Part shown: piece by piece, positions 51,258-59,847 of the stretch
Numbering within the stretch: the stretch's first letter is position 1
Layout: each line of letters begins with the position of its first letter
Assembly: GCA_964502095.1 (NCBI GenBank)
Contig: CAZCUF010000003.1
Coordinates: forward strand, 62,001-126,000
DNA: 64,000 bases
Direction of reading: 5' to 3'
From: JACPVF01 sp964502095
Lineage (GTDB): Bacteria; Chloroflexota; Anaerolineae; Anaerolineales; Villigracilaceae
The notes under the pieces: model-generated
Seen by the model: only the letters and a program-made list of their open reading frames with translations
Databases searched by the model: none
Told to the model about the DNA's origin: nothing
Program-made: the position numbers and the translations under genes

Positions 51258-53336
51258 TTACGGAACCTCTGTTGTTCTAATAATCAACTTTACACTATCA
51301 ATAAAAAGTTTCAATTCACCAACATTTCCGTTTTGGGTGATGATGCTTTGATTCACCTGCTCAATATATGGATTGCGTATGGTAAAGACTTTTTCCGTGC
51401 CAGTCATTGACATTGTGAATGAGTACGTTTGCGGCTGAGGGTTTTCCACCTTCCACATTTCAGAATAACTAGCTCCAACACCAAGAACCATGGAAGGAAA
51501 CTCACCCTTTTCACTTTGCGAGTGTGCCACAACTTCCACCGAAACTGTCCCCGACGGAAAATCATAGGGATAGTATAGAGTATCTGCACCCCAAATGACG
51601 GCCCTGTGATTATCGATAATCGGCTGATCCACTCCGGGACTGGCGATCTTAAATTTTTCCACTGGGATGTCCAATTCGATGGTGATTGCTAATTCGTCAA
51701 GAGCAGCGGAAATCGTTTGTTCTGCCAGTTGCCACTCCGCATTTTGGAGATGATGATTGACCAGGGCAAGATAATCATGGCCTTTATTGGCAAGTATGGC
51801 GTTGGAATCAGATTCCCAATACGCGATAAGCTTTTCTAATTTTTCTTTTTGTTCATTCAGCTGTTTGTTGGGTATAAAAGTAATGGTTTCGCTGGAGAAT
51901 TTTTGTTCGGTTACGTGTACTTGCGCGTACATCCTCCCCCCAGTTTTCGGATCTGTGATCTGGATCTCATAATCGCCACCGAAGCCTCGAAATGCCAATG
52001 CCCCATCCTGATCGGTTTTCCCATCGCCAGTTGTTGTCCACTCTTTGATCAGATTTTGAAGCGTAAAATATGATTTCTTTGGCGTTCCGTCCTCCTTGAT
52101 CAAGCCGCCTTTATAAATCACAAATGAATTTTGATCATCCTGTGTATCGAGCGTATGATACCAGGATAAGCCTGTATTCGTTGGTTTTGCAAAGAAGATC
52201 GTATAAAATTTCTCCAAATATTGAGCTTGCGTATCCTCAGTCCATGGGACGTTCCAGTAACCTAGTTGACTACCCTGACGATCTGATGATACTGCCATCT
52301 CCGTCATCTTTAACTTTTTTCCATTGGGAGCTAGGATTTTTTCGTATGAATTCCAACATTCGCTCATCTCTGTCAGTGAGTCTTTGCCAAAATAGAAACC
52401 ATTATAGGCATAAGAGTTGTTGTAAAACTGTAGACCGATCTGGTCAAAATCTATATTCCGATCCAGTAAACCCTGAACGATTTCGAAATCCGATTCCCAA
52501 GCGATTTGACCACAAGGTACTCCTAAATTAATTTCAATCACCGCCGTAGGATCATTATCGCGAATTGCTTTGCTCGAGACGGCAATGGCCTGGTAATATT
52601 GTTCCTTGGTTAAGTTAAGCGGATTTCGGAAATTGAAATTAGGTTCGCTGATGGCTTCCCACACATCGATGGAGGGGCCAAATCTTTTGACCGTTGCAGA
52701 CACATACTCATACTCTTTTTTTAAAAATTCGTCAAAGCTTATTTCACGCCAATAAGGCGGAATGTCTCGACCATTTTCTTGAAGTAACAGGAACATGGCG
52801 CTCGCCATGGTTCCAAAACGAGCGGATTTCATTTCGTCGACGCCTTCCCAGTAGTTGACGAAATCAAAGGTAAATTTCTTCTCCTGTGGTTGAATCCACT
52901 GCCATTGCATCTCAAAATCCCAGTAATTAATGCCAGCTTCTTGTATCTGGCCGGTTTGAGCAGGAAAAATTACTGAACCGAAAATAAAATCATGGCTGGT
53001 TTGGCGATATTTAACCTGATAACCTGACAGCGGATTTCCATTTTCATCTTGAACTTTGATTTGGATATCGCCTTGACGATAAAGAGGAATATCGCTTAAC
53101 GCTTTTTGAAAGGCTTCATTATCTTCGGACGACAATTCAACAGGAGTATATAACGCGGTTGGCGTCACTTGTGACTGTGTTGAAGTCGGTGCGGGCGTCA
53201 GCGTTGGCGGAAGTGTGGAAATGGCAGTAATTGTTGCAATAGGGGTGCTTGTCTGTATTGACACGGGCGTAATTGCTGGCGAACATGAAACAAGGATGAT
53301 GGCAAAGATTATCGTCAGAAGTGCTTTTGTTTTCAT
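51258..53336 (-). CDS. GH10-like glycoside hydrolase lipoprotein
   Basis: A signal peptide with lipobox LVSC and a Thr/Pro linker (to about residue 65) begin this 692-residue protein. A TIM-barrel region about 75-440 resembles GH10 xylanases: a FGSVIFPAQ opening, YWDFEMQWQWIQPQEKKFTFDFVNYW, DVWEAISEPNFN (candidate acid/base Glu) and KLKMTEMAVSSD (candidate nucleophile). A beta-rich segment, a helical hairpin and a C-terminal sandwich (about 560-692) follow, possibly carbohydrate-binding. The enzyme probably acts on polysaccharide outside the cell; activity is unproven. It is very large for a gene cassette and begins about 30 nt after a core site. Confidence 0.75.
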   Translation of the reverse strand: MKTKALLTIIFAIILVSCSPAITPVSIQTSTPIATITAISTLPPTLTPAPTSTQSQVTPTALYTPVELSSEDNEAFQKALSDIPLYRQGDIQIKVQDENGNPLSGYQVKYRQTSHDFIFGSVIFPAQTGQIQEAGINYWDFEMQWQWIQPQEKKFTFDFVNYWEGVDEMKSARFGTMASAMFLLLQENGRDIPPYWREISFDEFLKKEYEYVSATVKRFGPSIDVWEAISEPNFNFRNPLNLTKEQYYQAIAVSSKAIRDNDPTAVIEINLGVPCGQIAWESDFEIVQGLLDRNIDFDQIGLQFYNNSYAYNGFYFGKDSLTEMSECWNSYEKILAPNGKKLKMTEMAVSSDRQGSQLGYWNVPWTEDTQAQYLEKFYTIFFAKPTNTGLSWYHTLDTQDDQNSFVIYKGGLIKEDGTPKKSYFTLQNLIKEWTTTGDGKTDQDGALAFRGFGGDYEIQITDPKTGGRMYAQVHVTEQKFSSETITFIPNKQLNEQKEKLEKLIAYWESDSNAILANKGHDYLALVNHHLQNAEWQLAEQTISAALDELAITIELDIPVEKFKIASPGVDQPIIDNHRAVIWGADTLYYPYDFPSGTVSVEVVAHSQSEKGEFPSMVLGVGASYSEMWKVENPQPQTYSFTMSMTGTEKVFTIRNPYIEQVNQSIITQNGNVGELKLFIDSVKLIIRTTEVP

Positions 53337-53362
53337 TTGTTACCTATGATTTGCAAGGGACA

Positions 53363-53559
53363 GCCAAACGGTGTGCGTTACTTGCGGGTGGGCGGGTGTG
53401 GACAAAACTTTCGAAAGCAGGACTGCCCCGAAGCGGCGTATTCAAGTGTGGAAAAAGTCGCACGCCGCCGAAGGCGGCAGTCCCACCCGCCTGCGCTGAG
53501 CGAAGCGAATGTGTCAAGTGCATATCATCCCGATGTTCTTACGGGGTGATATGTTGGCA
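53363..53559. repeat. attC-like palindromic repeat, copy A
   Basis: A 197-bp element shares nearly all its sequence with copy B (56598-56809), including 50 identical bases ending in CCCGATGTTCTTACGGG. It contains internal inverted repeats such as GCCGCC/GGCGGC and GCCCCGAAGCGGC. On the minus strand it runs from TGCCAAC to GTTTGGC, imperfect core sites. It separates the nucleotidyltransferase-like and GH10-like genes. Confidence 0.6.
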
Positions 53560-53570
53560 CGCCTGTCTAT

Positions 53571-54143
53571 TTAGCGAGACTCATTTCTGAAACGCTTGAT
53601 ACGATTTTGAATGTCAGACACAATGCCTTTGATTTCTTCAAAATCTGTTTCATCTACATACTTTGAAATTTCACTGAGCAAGGCGGCTGTATCCGGCTGG
53701 TAATAATGAAGTAAAGTCGCAATGTCATTTTCGTAGATGCCGACTCTTGCAAAATTACCCTGCCGATATAAAGAAGGCAGTGCATATAACTTTAAGAGCA
53801 ACAAACCTTCAACAGTCGCCAAAGGGATATTTCGGTCAAGAAACTTTTGAACCTGTGAATACTCTTCATGAACTTTCTTGAAAAGCGGATTTTGTGTGAG
53901 CAAAAGGTCGATTTGCAACTCGCCAAAATTTGCACGGGCGAAATACATCTCTTGACTTGTGATTTTAAGTTCGGGCAGTTTCTCCAAAGAGGAGACCGCC
54001 ATAAGCAAGTCTAAATCCTGGGTATTTCTCCCTTCAACATAGTAAAGGATGGCAATTCCCCCGACAAGAACATAATCAATCTTGCGTTCTTCTAAAACAG
54101 CAAAGAAATCTTGGACGGACTGGATTAGAGAATCGGAATTCAT
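53571..54143 (-). CDS. Nucleotidyltransferase-fold protein (AbiEii/MNT-like)
   Basis: The N-terminal part reads YVLVGGIAILYYVEGRNTQDLDLLM, the GG...DxD core of small nucleotidyltransferases. A third acidic residue lies in LQIDLLL. The remainder is helical, 190 residues in all from ATG 54143 (AGGTGG upstream). A longer start at 54227 is possible. Related proteins include toxin components of AbiE-type and MNT/HEPN systems, but no HEPN or AbiEi partner is next to it. It lies 12 nt before a core site, as a single-gene cassette. Confidence 0.7.
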   Translation of the reverse strand: MNSDSLIQSVQDFFAVLEERKIDYVLVGGIAILYYVEGRNTQDLDLLMAVSSLEKLPELKITSQEMYFARANFGELQIDLLLTQNPLFKKVHEEYSQVQKFLDRNIPLATVEGLLLLKLYALPSLYRQGNFARVGIYENDIATLLHYYQPDTAALLSEISKYVDETDFEEIKGIVSDIQNRIKRFRNESR

Positions 54144-54284
54144 CGTGCCACCTAGCCAGTTTTTGACGTTGAATACAACGGCATTGCGAATAACATCGCC
54201 AATTTGAACGCTGCTCTGAATGGTCATTGTATGTAGCCTGCCTTAAGTGTAGCATAGAACTGAGACTGTTTTTAGAAGAGGGTG

Positions 54285-54600
54285 GTCGGGTGGCAGGGAT
54301 TCAGAACTTGTCCAAAAAACCGCAGATCGGGCGAGCGAGCCTTCCAGTGAGTATCGAGCGTCTTGTACAAGTCGGCGTTATCGGCGATACGCTACAACCC
54401 GGCGATCAAGTCACAGTATGAGCAATTGGCGAAAAGGGGCAAGGAGAAGAAGATGGCCATCGCCGCCTGCATGAGAAAAATGCTGACCATTCTCAACGCC
54501 ATGATGCGCGGTCAACAGCCGTTCAGGGAGGCCATCATGGTTTGAGACGGATCAATAGCGGCCTTTGCTCTTGACTTTCAACACAGTTGCCGCGCGCATT
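54285..54600 (+). pseudogene. Frameshifted IS110-family transposase C-terminus, remnant 2
   Basis: Plus-strand frames give SKKPQIGRASL and then, after a frameshift near 54345, YKSALSAIRYNPAIKSQYEQL ... CMRKMLTILNAMMRGQQPF. This is the conserved C-terminal domain of IS110-family (DEDD) transposases. The upstream two-thirds of the gene is gone. The last 60 bases match remnant 1. It abuts the GGCTAAC core site at 54601. Confidence 0.75.
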
Positions 54601-54638
54601 GTTAGCCCGCTCTTTGGAATAGCAATTTGATTTCGGTA

Positions 54639-55793
54639 TTATTTGATTGAGACATAATTTAGTATCACCGTGTACTCACAGTTTATGAAGTAATTGTAGT
54701 CACTTATGATGCCAGATATAGTAGCTTCCAATGAATATTTTCCGCCTGGGGATAACCTGATTGATTTATCAGTAGGTACTCCTGTCACAACAACACACAT
54801 GTCTGAAATATTAAAAAGATATGGAGACCAAGGGCCATGCAATATCACCCTTCCCTGCTCATCAACATTGCCAATTTCAACTCTTTCGCGAACTGGTTTA
54901 CCAATAATTGCCTGAGAATATTCTTTGAATTGTAGAGCAGTCTTACTTTGGAGGTAGTCATATATTGAATCTAAAGACACTGCTGGAACCGGGGTCGCGG
55001 TCGGTATTTGCGTTGGCACAAGTGTCGGAAATACTTCTAGACTAACTGGCAAGAGATCTGTGTTACTGGAAAATTGAATTAGCTGTTTATACACCCAGCC
55101 TGTTTCCTTACTTTCAGTCATAACTAATGCCCAATTGTTGTCTTGACTATTTGCCATTACAGATATTCTTGAATTTACTCTCAAGATGGTAACAATTGGT
55201 GCCATTAAATCAGGAGATGACCTCATGTTAGCATAATCTTGAATAATGAATCCTTCGACCAAGAATGGAGTTGAGGTTGTTGTGATGGTAGGCGTGTAAG
55301 TTGATGAGGCCGTTGGTGTTAAGGTCAATAGTGGTTGAGTAGAAATATTTGAGTTCGTTTCGGGAGATTTTGCTGTGGGTTGCAAACTGGACATGAAACC
55401 AGCTAAACAAAACAAAGAGGTGAACAGCAACATGACTGTGGTGAAAAGAGCGTTTGCCTTCTTGTTTTTGTTCAACAATCTCCCGTTTGAGTCCCTGAAA
55501 TTTCCGAAAGCAATCGTAACAATGTCAATAAACCACCAAACCATGAAACCACCAGCGGTAAAGATATACAGAATAGCAGATTTATAATGCCCTGTATACC
55601 AGCGATGTCCGCCATAGAGCCCCGTAATGGGGCATATTGCTAATAACAGCGCTACGGAGTGCGACTTTTCAGAAACCTGAAGCTTTGGGGCCGTGATTAA
55701 TACCCGACCACAATATTCACATTTCGAATTCTGCGCTTTTGAAATTGGCCCTCCACAACTTGGGCATTCTGTTGGCTGCATTGTTGGTTGCAT
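54639..55793 (-). CDS. Zinc-ribbon, TM2-like and SH3-like membrane protein
   Basis: The protein has 384 residues. An N-terminal zinc ribbon CPSCGG...CEYCGR (residues 9-29) leads to a TM2-type pair of helices (ITGLYGGHRWYTGHYKSAILYIFTAGGFMVWWFID, about 56-90). A third helix (about 115-135) and a Thr/Ser linker follow, then a bacterial SH3-like domain (about 178-240: DYANMRSSPD...). The last ~100 residues are beta-rich. It probably senses or binds something outside the membrane. It starts 130 nt after a GTT core site. It shares zinc-ribbon and SH3 themes with the three-gene cassette next door. Confidence 0.8.
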   Translation of the reverse strand: MQPTMQPTECPSCGGPISKAQNSKCEYCGRVLITAPKLQVSEKSHSVALLLAICPITGLYGGHRWYTGHYKSAILYIFTAGGFMVWWFIDIVTIAFGNFRDSNGRLLNKNKKANALFTTVMLLFTSLFCLAGFMSSLQPTAKSPETNSNISTQPLLTLTPTASSTYTPTITTTSTPFLVEGFIIQDYANMRSSPDLMAPIVTILRVNSRISVMANSQDNNWALVMTESKETGWVYKQLIQFSSNTDLLPVSLEVFPTLVPTQIPTATPVPAVSLDSIYDYLQSKTALQFKEYSQAIIGKPVRERVEIGNVDEQGRVILHGPWSPYLFNISDMCVVVTGVPTDKSIRLSPGGKYSLEATISGIISDYNYFINCEYTVILNYVSIK

Positions 55794-55920
55794 TGGGGGG
55801 ATGACCTTTCCGTTTTTGTTTCTATTCTATATCAAACATAGTCACCAATTGTGGTTTTGGGAGATTACAAAAGTGCAATTATGCCCTTGGTGGTATAGAA
55901 AATACTTTCGCAATTTTGCG

Positions 55921-56090
55921 AGCTAACGGCTTGTGTTAGAGGCGGACGCGGGCGGGTGTGGACTCTGATTCTAAGCCAGAAAACTGCTGAGGCGTAGAAA
56001 ATGCTTGTAAATCGCGCAGACTCCCCGCCATCCGCTAGTAAGATAAAGAAGGACATGGCACACTAGCGAACACGCCTTCAAGTGTTATTT
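55921..56090. repeat. attC-like palindromic region after the globin gene
   Basis: On the minus strand the sequence runs from AAATAAC, overlapping the globin stop codon, to GTTAGCT. It contains the short segment GGGCGGGTGTGGAC shared with copy A. The ends pair only partly, so it is weaker than copies A and B. Confidence 0.4.
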
Positions 56091-56549
56091 GTTCCCATCT
56101 TCTCTGACGAGTCCATGCCAGGACCACTTTGGAATGTGCAAATCAGCGGGCACATCCTCCGCAGATCGATGGTAACGAGCCATTGTGGTAGTGGTGACCC
56201 ATGCGAAGTAATTGTGTAGCGTCTGTCGGAGCGGCTCGTCATTGGCGAGACCAACATCTTCTAGCGCCTGATCGAAACACTCGATCGCTCGCTTGTCCAT
56301 GTCCTCGTGCGGCCCGTTGCCGCTGTGTATCCGTACGACATAAGTCTCGTCACCATATTGACCAGAGTAAGTCTTTGGACCCCCTAGTGCCTCCGTCCAA
56401 TATGCGGCAAGTCGCTCGGTATGTTGCGGATGGTAACCGTGGCTGAACGCATGACTCACCACTTCGTCCTTTAAGACCCGAGTGTGCCACGCACTGGCCA
56501 ATCTTAGTAGCCCCTCACGACCACCTATAGCCTCATATATCGTTTGCAT
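56085..56549 (-). CDS. Truncated hemoglobin (group II-like)
   Basis: A 154-residue 2-over-2 globin. YEAIGGREGLLRLASAWHTRVLKDEVVSHAFSHGYHPQHTERLAAYWTEALGGPKTYSGQYG matches group II (GlbO/YjbI) proteins, including the proximal-side HSGNGPHEDMD segment. Its role would be O2/NO binding or detoxification in the cytoplasm. GGAGG precedes the ATG. Its codon use is more GC-rich than the other cassette genes, suggesting a different origin. It starts about 50 nt after the GTTGGGC core site of copy B, a typical single-gene cassette. Confidence 0.88.
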   Translation of the reverse strand: MQTIYEAIGGREGLLRLASAWHTRVLKDEVVSHAFSHGYHPQHTERLAAYWTEALGGPKTYSGQYGDETYVVRIHSGNGPHEDMDKRAIECFDQALEDVGLANDEPLRQTLHNYFAWVTTTTMARYHRSAEDVPADLHIPKWSWHGLVREDGNK

Positions 56550-56597
56550 GGTTATACCTCCATTCTTGGAACGTCAGGTAAACACTCGCATCTGGCC

Positions 56598-56809
56598 GCC
56601 CAACGGTTTGCGTTACTTGCGGGTGGGCAGGACAAGATAAAACTCCGAGAGCAGGACTGCCGCGAAGCGGCGTGTTCGGGGGTAGAAAAAACCTGACGCG
56701 AAGCGTGCCGCACGCCGCCGAAGGCGGCAGTCCCACCCGTCTGCACTGAGCGAAGCGAATGTGTCAAGTGCATATCATCCCGATGTTCTTACGGGACGCT
56801 GTGTTAGGC
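56598..56809. repeat. attC-like palindromic repeat, copy B
   Basis: A 212-bp element. On the minus strand it runs from GCCTAAC (RYYYAAC) to GTTGGGC (GTTRRRY), which pair with each other apart from one G-T. Internal palindromes GCCGCCGAAGGCGGC and TGCCGCGAAGCGGC would give a long stem-loop structure. Much of it is identical to copy A. It is the best attC candidate in the window, though longer than most described sites. Confidence 0.6.
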
Positions 56810-56834
56810 TGGCGGTTCTTAACAGTGACCTTTG

Positions 56835-57758
56835 CTATGGATAGTCAAACATCCAAATCCTTTTGGCAGTATCGAACACCAAACTATAATCATATTCACG
56901 ATTATTTAATACACGTCCATCATTTAGATAAAAATTGACATTGACTCTTATCCAAGCACTAATCCCTTTCTTTTGTACAATCTCGATACCATTTATGTCA
57001 ATACGGTTTACTGTTTTCCACCATTTTACATATTCATTGAAATTGTTACTACTTGAATGATTCTGAAAACTTGCGGTGAGGAAGTTGTTCCATAAATCTT
57101 CGTAATTTCTTTGTTGCCACAAGGCATTGAAGTACCAGAATACAAATTCTTCAGGGCGGGATTGGGAGAACGATGATGGTTCAGTAAAAATCAATATTGT
57201 TTTACCACTGCCTGTATGGTCAGATGCCCAGCCTTCATAACTTCTCCAATTGACTTTCCACCAAGTTAATTCATCTGCATGCCTTGTTTCCAATTGGAGA
57301 TTAAGAGACTCTCCACATGGGATTTCAACAATTACATCTTTATTGTCATTTTTGTTGGCATACCCTGGTGATTTACGCAAGTTAACTTTACTAATCTCGT
57401 CACAAGAAATTTGCGCCTCATAATTTGTTTGAGCAAAATTATTTACAGAATCTGTAACAGGAGATGCCGTTGACGTTGATGTAACTTGAATCGCATTTAT
57501 GGCTGAGATTGCAGTGTTTGGAGGGGGTGCAGTGAAACGAATAACGGTAGGTATAACTTGTGTTTCTATTACTTTTAACTGGACTGTCGTTGTGTCAGGG
57601 CTTCTGAGCTTTATGTATGCGCCAAAAACTGCCAAGAAAATTAACCCAATAGAAATACCAATATTTATAAAGCGCCCTTTTCCTGAATCGTTGAGATTAT
57701 CTAAGCGTTCTTTGGAATCCGAATTGGTATTTTCAACATTTCCCATGTTGTAGCTCAT
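56835..57758 (-). CDS. Membrane-anchored protein with SH3-like domain (third gene of cassette operon)
   Basis: Family not recognised. From ATG 57758 (307 residues) there is a polar start and one membrane helix (about 33-50). A Thr/Ser linker follows, then an SH3-like domain (KVNLRKSPGYANKN ... WWKVNWRSYEGWASDH, about 125-185). A C-terminal domain of about 100 residues with many aromatic residues (FWYFNALWQQRNYEDLWNNFL) resembles NTF2-like folds. Two closely spaced ATGs (57758, 57746) are possible; the frame continuing to 57884 overlaps the preceding gene. It lies 32 nt after the zinc-ribbon gene and 25 nt before a core site. Confidence 0.7.
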   Translation of the reverse strand: MSYNMGNVENTNSDSKERLDNLNDSGKGRFINIGISIGLIFLAVFGAYIKLRSPDTTTVQLKVIETQVIPTVIRFTAPPPNTAISAINAIQVTSTSTASPVTDSVNNFAQTNYEAQISCDEISKVNLRKSPGYANKNDNKDVIVEIPCGESLNLQLETRHADELTWWKVNWRSYEGWASDHTGSGKTILIFTEPSSFSQSRPEEFVFWYFNALWQQRNYEDLWNNFLTASFQNHSSSNNFNEYVKWWKTVNRIDINGIEIVQKKGISAWIRVNVNFYLNDGRVLNNREYDYSLVFDTAKRIWMFDYP

Positions 57759-57790
57759 TTGGCTTTTTGAAATGCGTTTTGACAGAAAAC

Positions 57791-58513
57791 CTACAACGAC
57801 TTTGCCGCTGTCTTTGTTAGATTTGTGCCACACTCGCCACAATGTTTTGCGTTTGGCTGATTCTTCTCGCCGCACTGGGGGCACAAAATGAAGTTCTGAG
57901 TGTTCTTTGGCTCTTGAAGGCTATATCCGCATTCAATGCAATGCTTTGCAGTGATGTCATTTTTGGTATTGCAATTTTTGCAGACTATGGATTGCGAAGT
58001 ATTATTAATTGACGGCTTTGACTCGTCAAATACTTTTGTAGTCTCGCTTGCGAACCTGTCTATTCCTTCATAAAGTGCTTTACCGCCCCTAAAGAGTGGA
58101 ATACAGAGTAAAAGCAGGAAAACAGCATTAAATACCTGATTTACACCATTCCTCTCCGTTGCAACTTCTAATAGGTTAATATAGGCGATAAAGATAACGC
58201 CAATATGAACAGCAGAAGAGATTACTAATCCGCTTTGAGGAACTTTTGATATGATAAAAGGAAGTTGGGTCTCGGCGACATAGGCAAAATTAAAAAGTAT
58301 GCCAACAATGAATAAGGTTAGAAGGGCTTTGGCGATATGGACGCCCGTTATTATGCTTTGGTTTAGTTCGCCTTTATTCAAAATAATTTTTTGATTTTGC
58401 AACATTTTAATATCTTCTGATACTGCCAATAGGATAAATAGCACTACCAGCAGAATAAAAGACCGCATTGTCGCACTGTAGAACTTCTTCTTTCGTAAGT
58501 TTAGCTCTTTCAT
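57791..58513 (-). CDS. Membrane protein with two C-terminal zinc ribbons (second gene of cassette operon)
   Basis: A 240-residue protein of unknown function. Four hydrophobic segments (about residues 16-32, 55-76, 87-110 and 126-142) are followed by a cytoplasmic linker. Two CxxC...CxxC zinc ribbons follow: CKNCNTKNDITAKHCIECG (about 177-195) and CPQCGEKNQPNAKHCGECG (about 210-228). The ribbons may bind nucleic acid or another protein. AAAGGAGGT precedes the ATG, one of the strongest ribosome-binding sites here. It is 21 nt after the coiled-coil gene. Confidence 0.78.
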   Translation of the reverse strand: MKELNLRKKKFYSATMRSFILLVVLFILLAVSEDIKMLQNQKIILNKGELNQSIITGVHIAKALLTLFIVGILFNFAYVAETQLPFIISKVPQSGLVISSAVHIGVIFIAYINLLEVATERNGVNQVFNAVFLLLLCIPLFRGGKALYEGIDRFASETTKVFDESKPSINNTSQSIVCKNCNTKNDITAKHCIECGYSLQEPKNTQNFILCPQCGEKNQPNAKHCGECGTNLTKTAAKSL

Positions 58514-58534
58514 GGGAAACCTCCTTTGAAATTT

Positions 58535-59791
58535 TTACAACAAACCAATTACTTCTCTTGCTTTTTCTAGTCTGCGGATTTCATCATTGAGTGATTTGCT
58601 CTTCTTTTTCACGTCATCCATGTCTGTGATTTGACCAGATAGTTTTCTTGCTCGAATTATTTCCAGTTCTTTGTTTGCTGACTGAATTGCATTCTCCAAT
58701 AAAACTATTCCTTCCCTTTTCCATATTTCCGCCTCTGCTAACGATTTGCTTAAGAGATTGCTTGCTGTTTCAAGTGCGTCTCTATATTCATTTGCAAGAA
58801 TTTCGTAAATTTGTTCCGAAATATTTTGTTTTTCAATTTCCGAATCTAGCTTTTCTAAATAGTTATTGTAGTCAAGAATTTCTTTTTTGCAATTGTCGAT
58901 TCTATTTTTGAGCTGGGGAAGAATAATTGTTGCAGAAACCCGTGCGCCAAGTATTCCAGTTTCCTCTTTTCTTATTTTACTTGCATACGCTTGAAGTTGC
59001 GCTATTTCAAGATCTAAAAGATTTTCTAAATCGGACAACTTCGGCGACAATTCTTTTGTTTGCTTTGTAAACTCTTTTGTTTTGCCTTTTACACCAGAGA
59101 TGGATGAGAAAAACCATTTGATTAATCGCTTTTGGATTTCGCTAGCTTTATCGCTCGTAATTGTATCTGCCTTGTCGGTTAATGCCCCCCACATTTTTTG
59201 TATATCGTCAGTAATATTATCGAAGGGCTTGTGGTTCTGGCTTATTTGAATTTCAGTTTCTTGCTGGGCGTCCATAATCGTGTCTAGGGCTAAACTTAAT
59301 TTTGCAATTTGTTCAATATAACCTCTCCACGCCTGAGTTTCTGATTTGATTTGTAAAACATACGCTTCGTCCTTTTTAGCCTCTGTAATATCTCCAATTG
59401 GAATGCTATCGTCGTATTTTTTCAAAATCTCTGGCAGTTTGTTCAGCCCGTCAACATAATTGCTAAATTTTGTTAATACACTACTAAAAAAATTAGTCCA
59501 ATCTGTAAATGAAAAACCAGTTCTTTGTGTTAGATATTTTGTGGCTACATCCATCACAAGTTTTGCAGTAGCAGGTATTGACCATGATATTGGATTGAGC
59601 GACCGTAATTGTGAATTGAAATTACTTGAATTAGTAACTACTTCAAATATCTCATTAACATCCTTCAATGTGACAAGCAAAGAGCCAATGTCTTTCTTGA
59701 TAATTTCTGAGGATGCCCCTATTTCTATGAAAGTGGCTTTGATAGTCTTTGCTGATGGAGTAATGAGCAAGTTAATATTATTGGAGACCAT
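58535..59791 (-). CDS. Large coiled-coil protein (first gene of cassette operon)
   Basis: I do not recognise a family. The 418 residues are almost wholly helical. A moderately hydrophobic stretch lies near residues 65-85 (LNPISWSIPATAKLVMDVATKYL) and two long coiled-coil segments span about 245-330 and 340-415, rich in Glu, Lys, Leu and Ile. There is no signal peptide or catalytic motif. The layout is reminiscent of helical pore-forming or scaffold proteins, which is speculative. AAGG precedes the ATG. It is 54 nt from the GTTGGCT site at 59841 and the first gene reached from the predicted array promoter. Confidence 0.72.
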   Translation of the reverse strand: MVSNNINLLITPSAKTIKATFIEIGASSEIIKKDIGSLLVTLKDVNEIFEVVTNSSNFNSQLRSLNPISWSIPATAKLVMDVATKYLTQRTGFSFTDWTNFFSSVLTKFSNYVDGLNKLPEILKKYDDSIPIGDITEAKKDEAYVLQIKSETQAWRGYIEQIAKLSLALDTIMDAQQETEIQISQNHKPFDNITDDIQKMWGALTDKADTITSDKASEIQKRLIKWFFSSISGVKGKTKEFTKQTKELSPKLSDLENLLDLEIAQLQAYASKIRKEETGILGARVSATIILPQLKNRIDNCKKEILDYNNYLEKLDSEIEKQNISEQIYEILANEYRDALETASNLLSKSLAEAEIWKREGIVLLENAIQSANKELEIIRARKLSGQITDMDDVKKKSKSLNDEIRRLEKAREVIGLL

Positions 59792-59833
59792 GACTTTTTC
59801 CCTTTAGATACATTATCATCCATTTTCCTTATT

Positions 59834-59847
59834 GTTAGCCAGCCAAC
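59834..59847 (-). other. Adjacent core-like sites at the array's upstream end (attI-like)
   Basis: On the minus strand GTTGGCT is directly followed by GGCTAAC, immediately downstream of short inverted repeats (ACGGC...GCCGT, 59850-59890). This is where an integration site would lie relative to the promoter. No integrase gene is next to it in the window. Confidence 0.35.

Noticed and set aside
53571..54143. Complete toxin-antitoxin (MNT/HEPN or AbiE) pair
   Set aside because: Only the nucleotidyltransferase-like protein is present; neighbours on both sides are separated by core sites and are unrelated.
54363..54545. Plus-strand frame as an intact small gene
   Set aside because: It is the end of an IS110-type transposase with a frameshift before it, not a complete gene.
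53363..56809. Repeats as a CRISPR array
   Set aside because: Only two long copies 3.2 kb apart with genes between them, no regular spacers and no cas genes.
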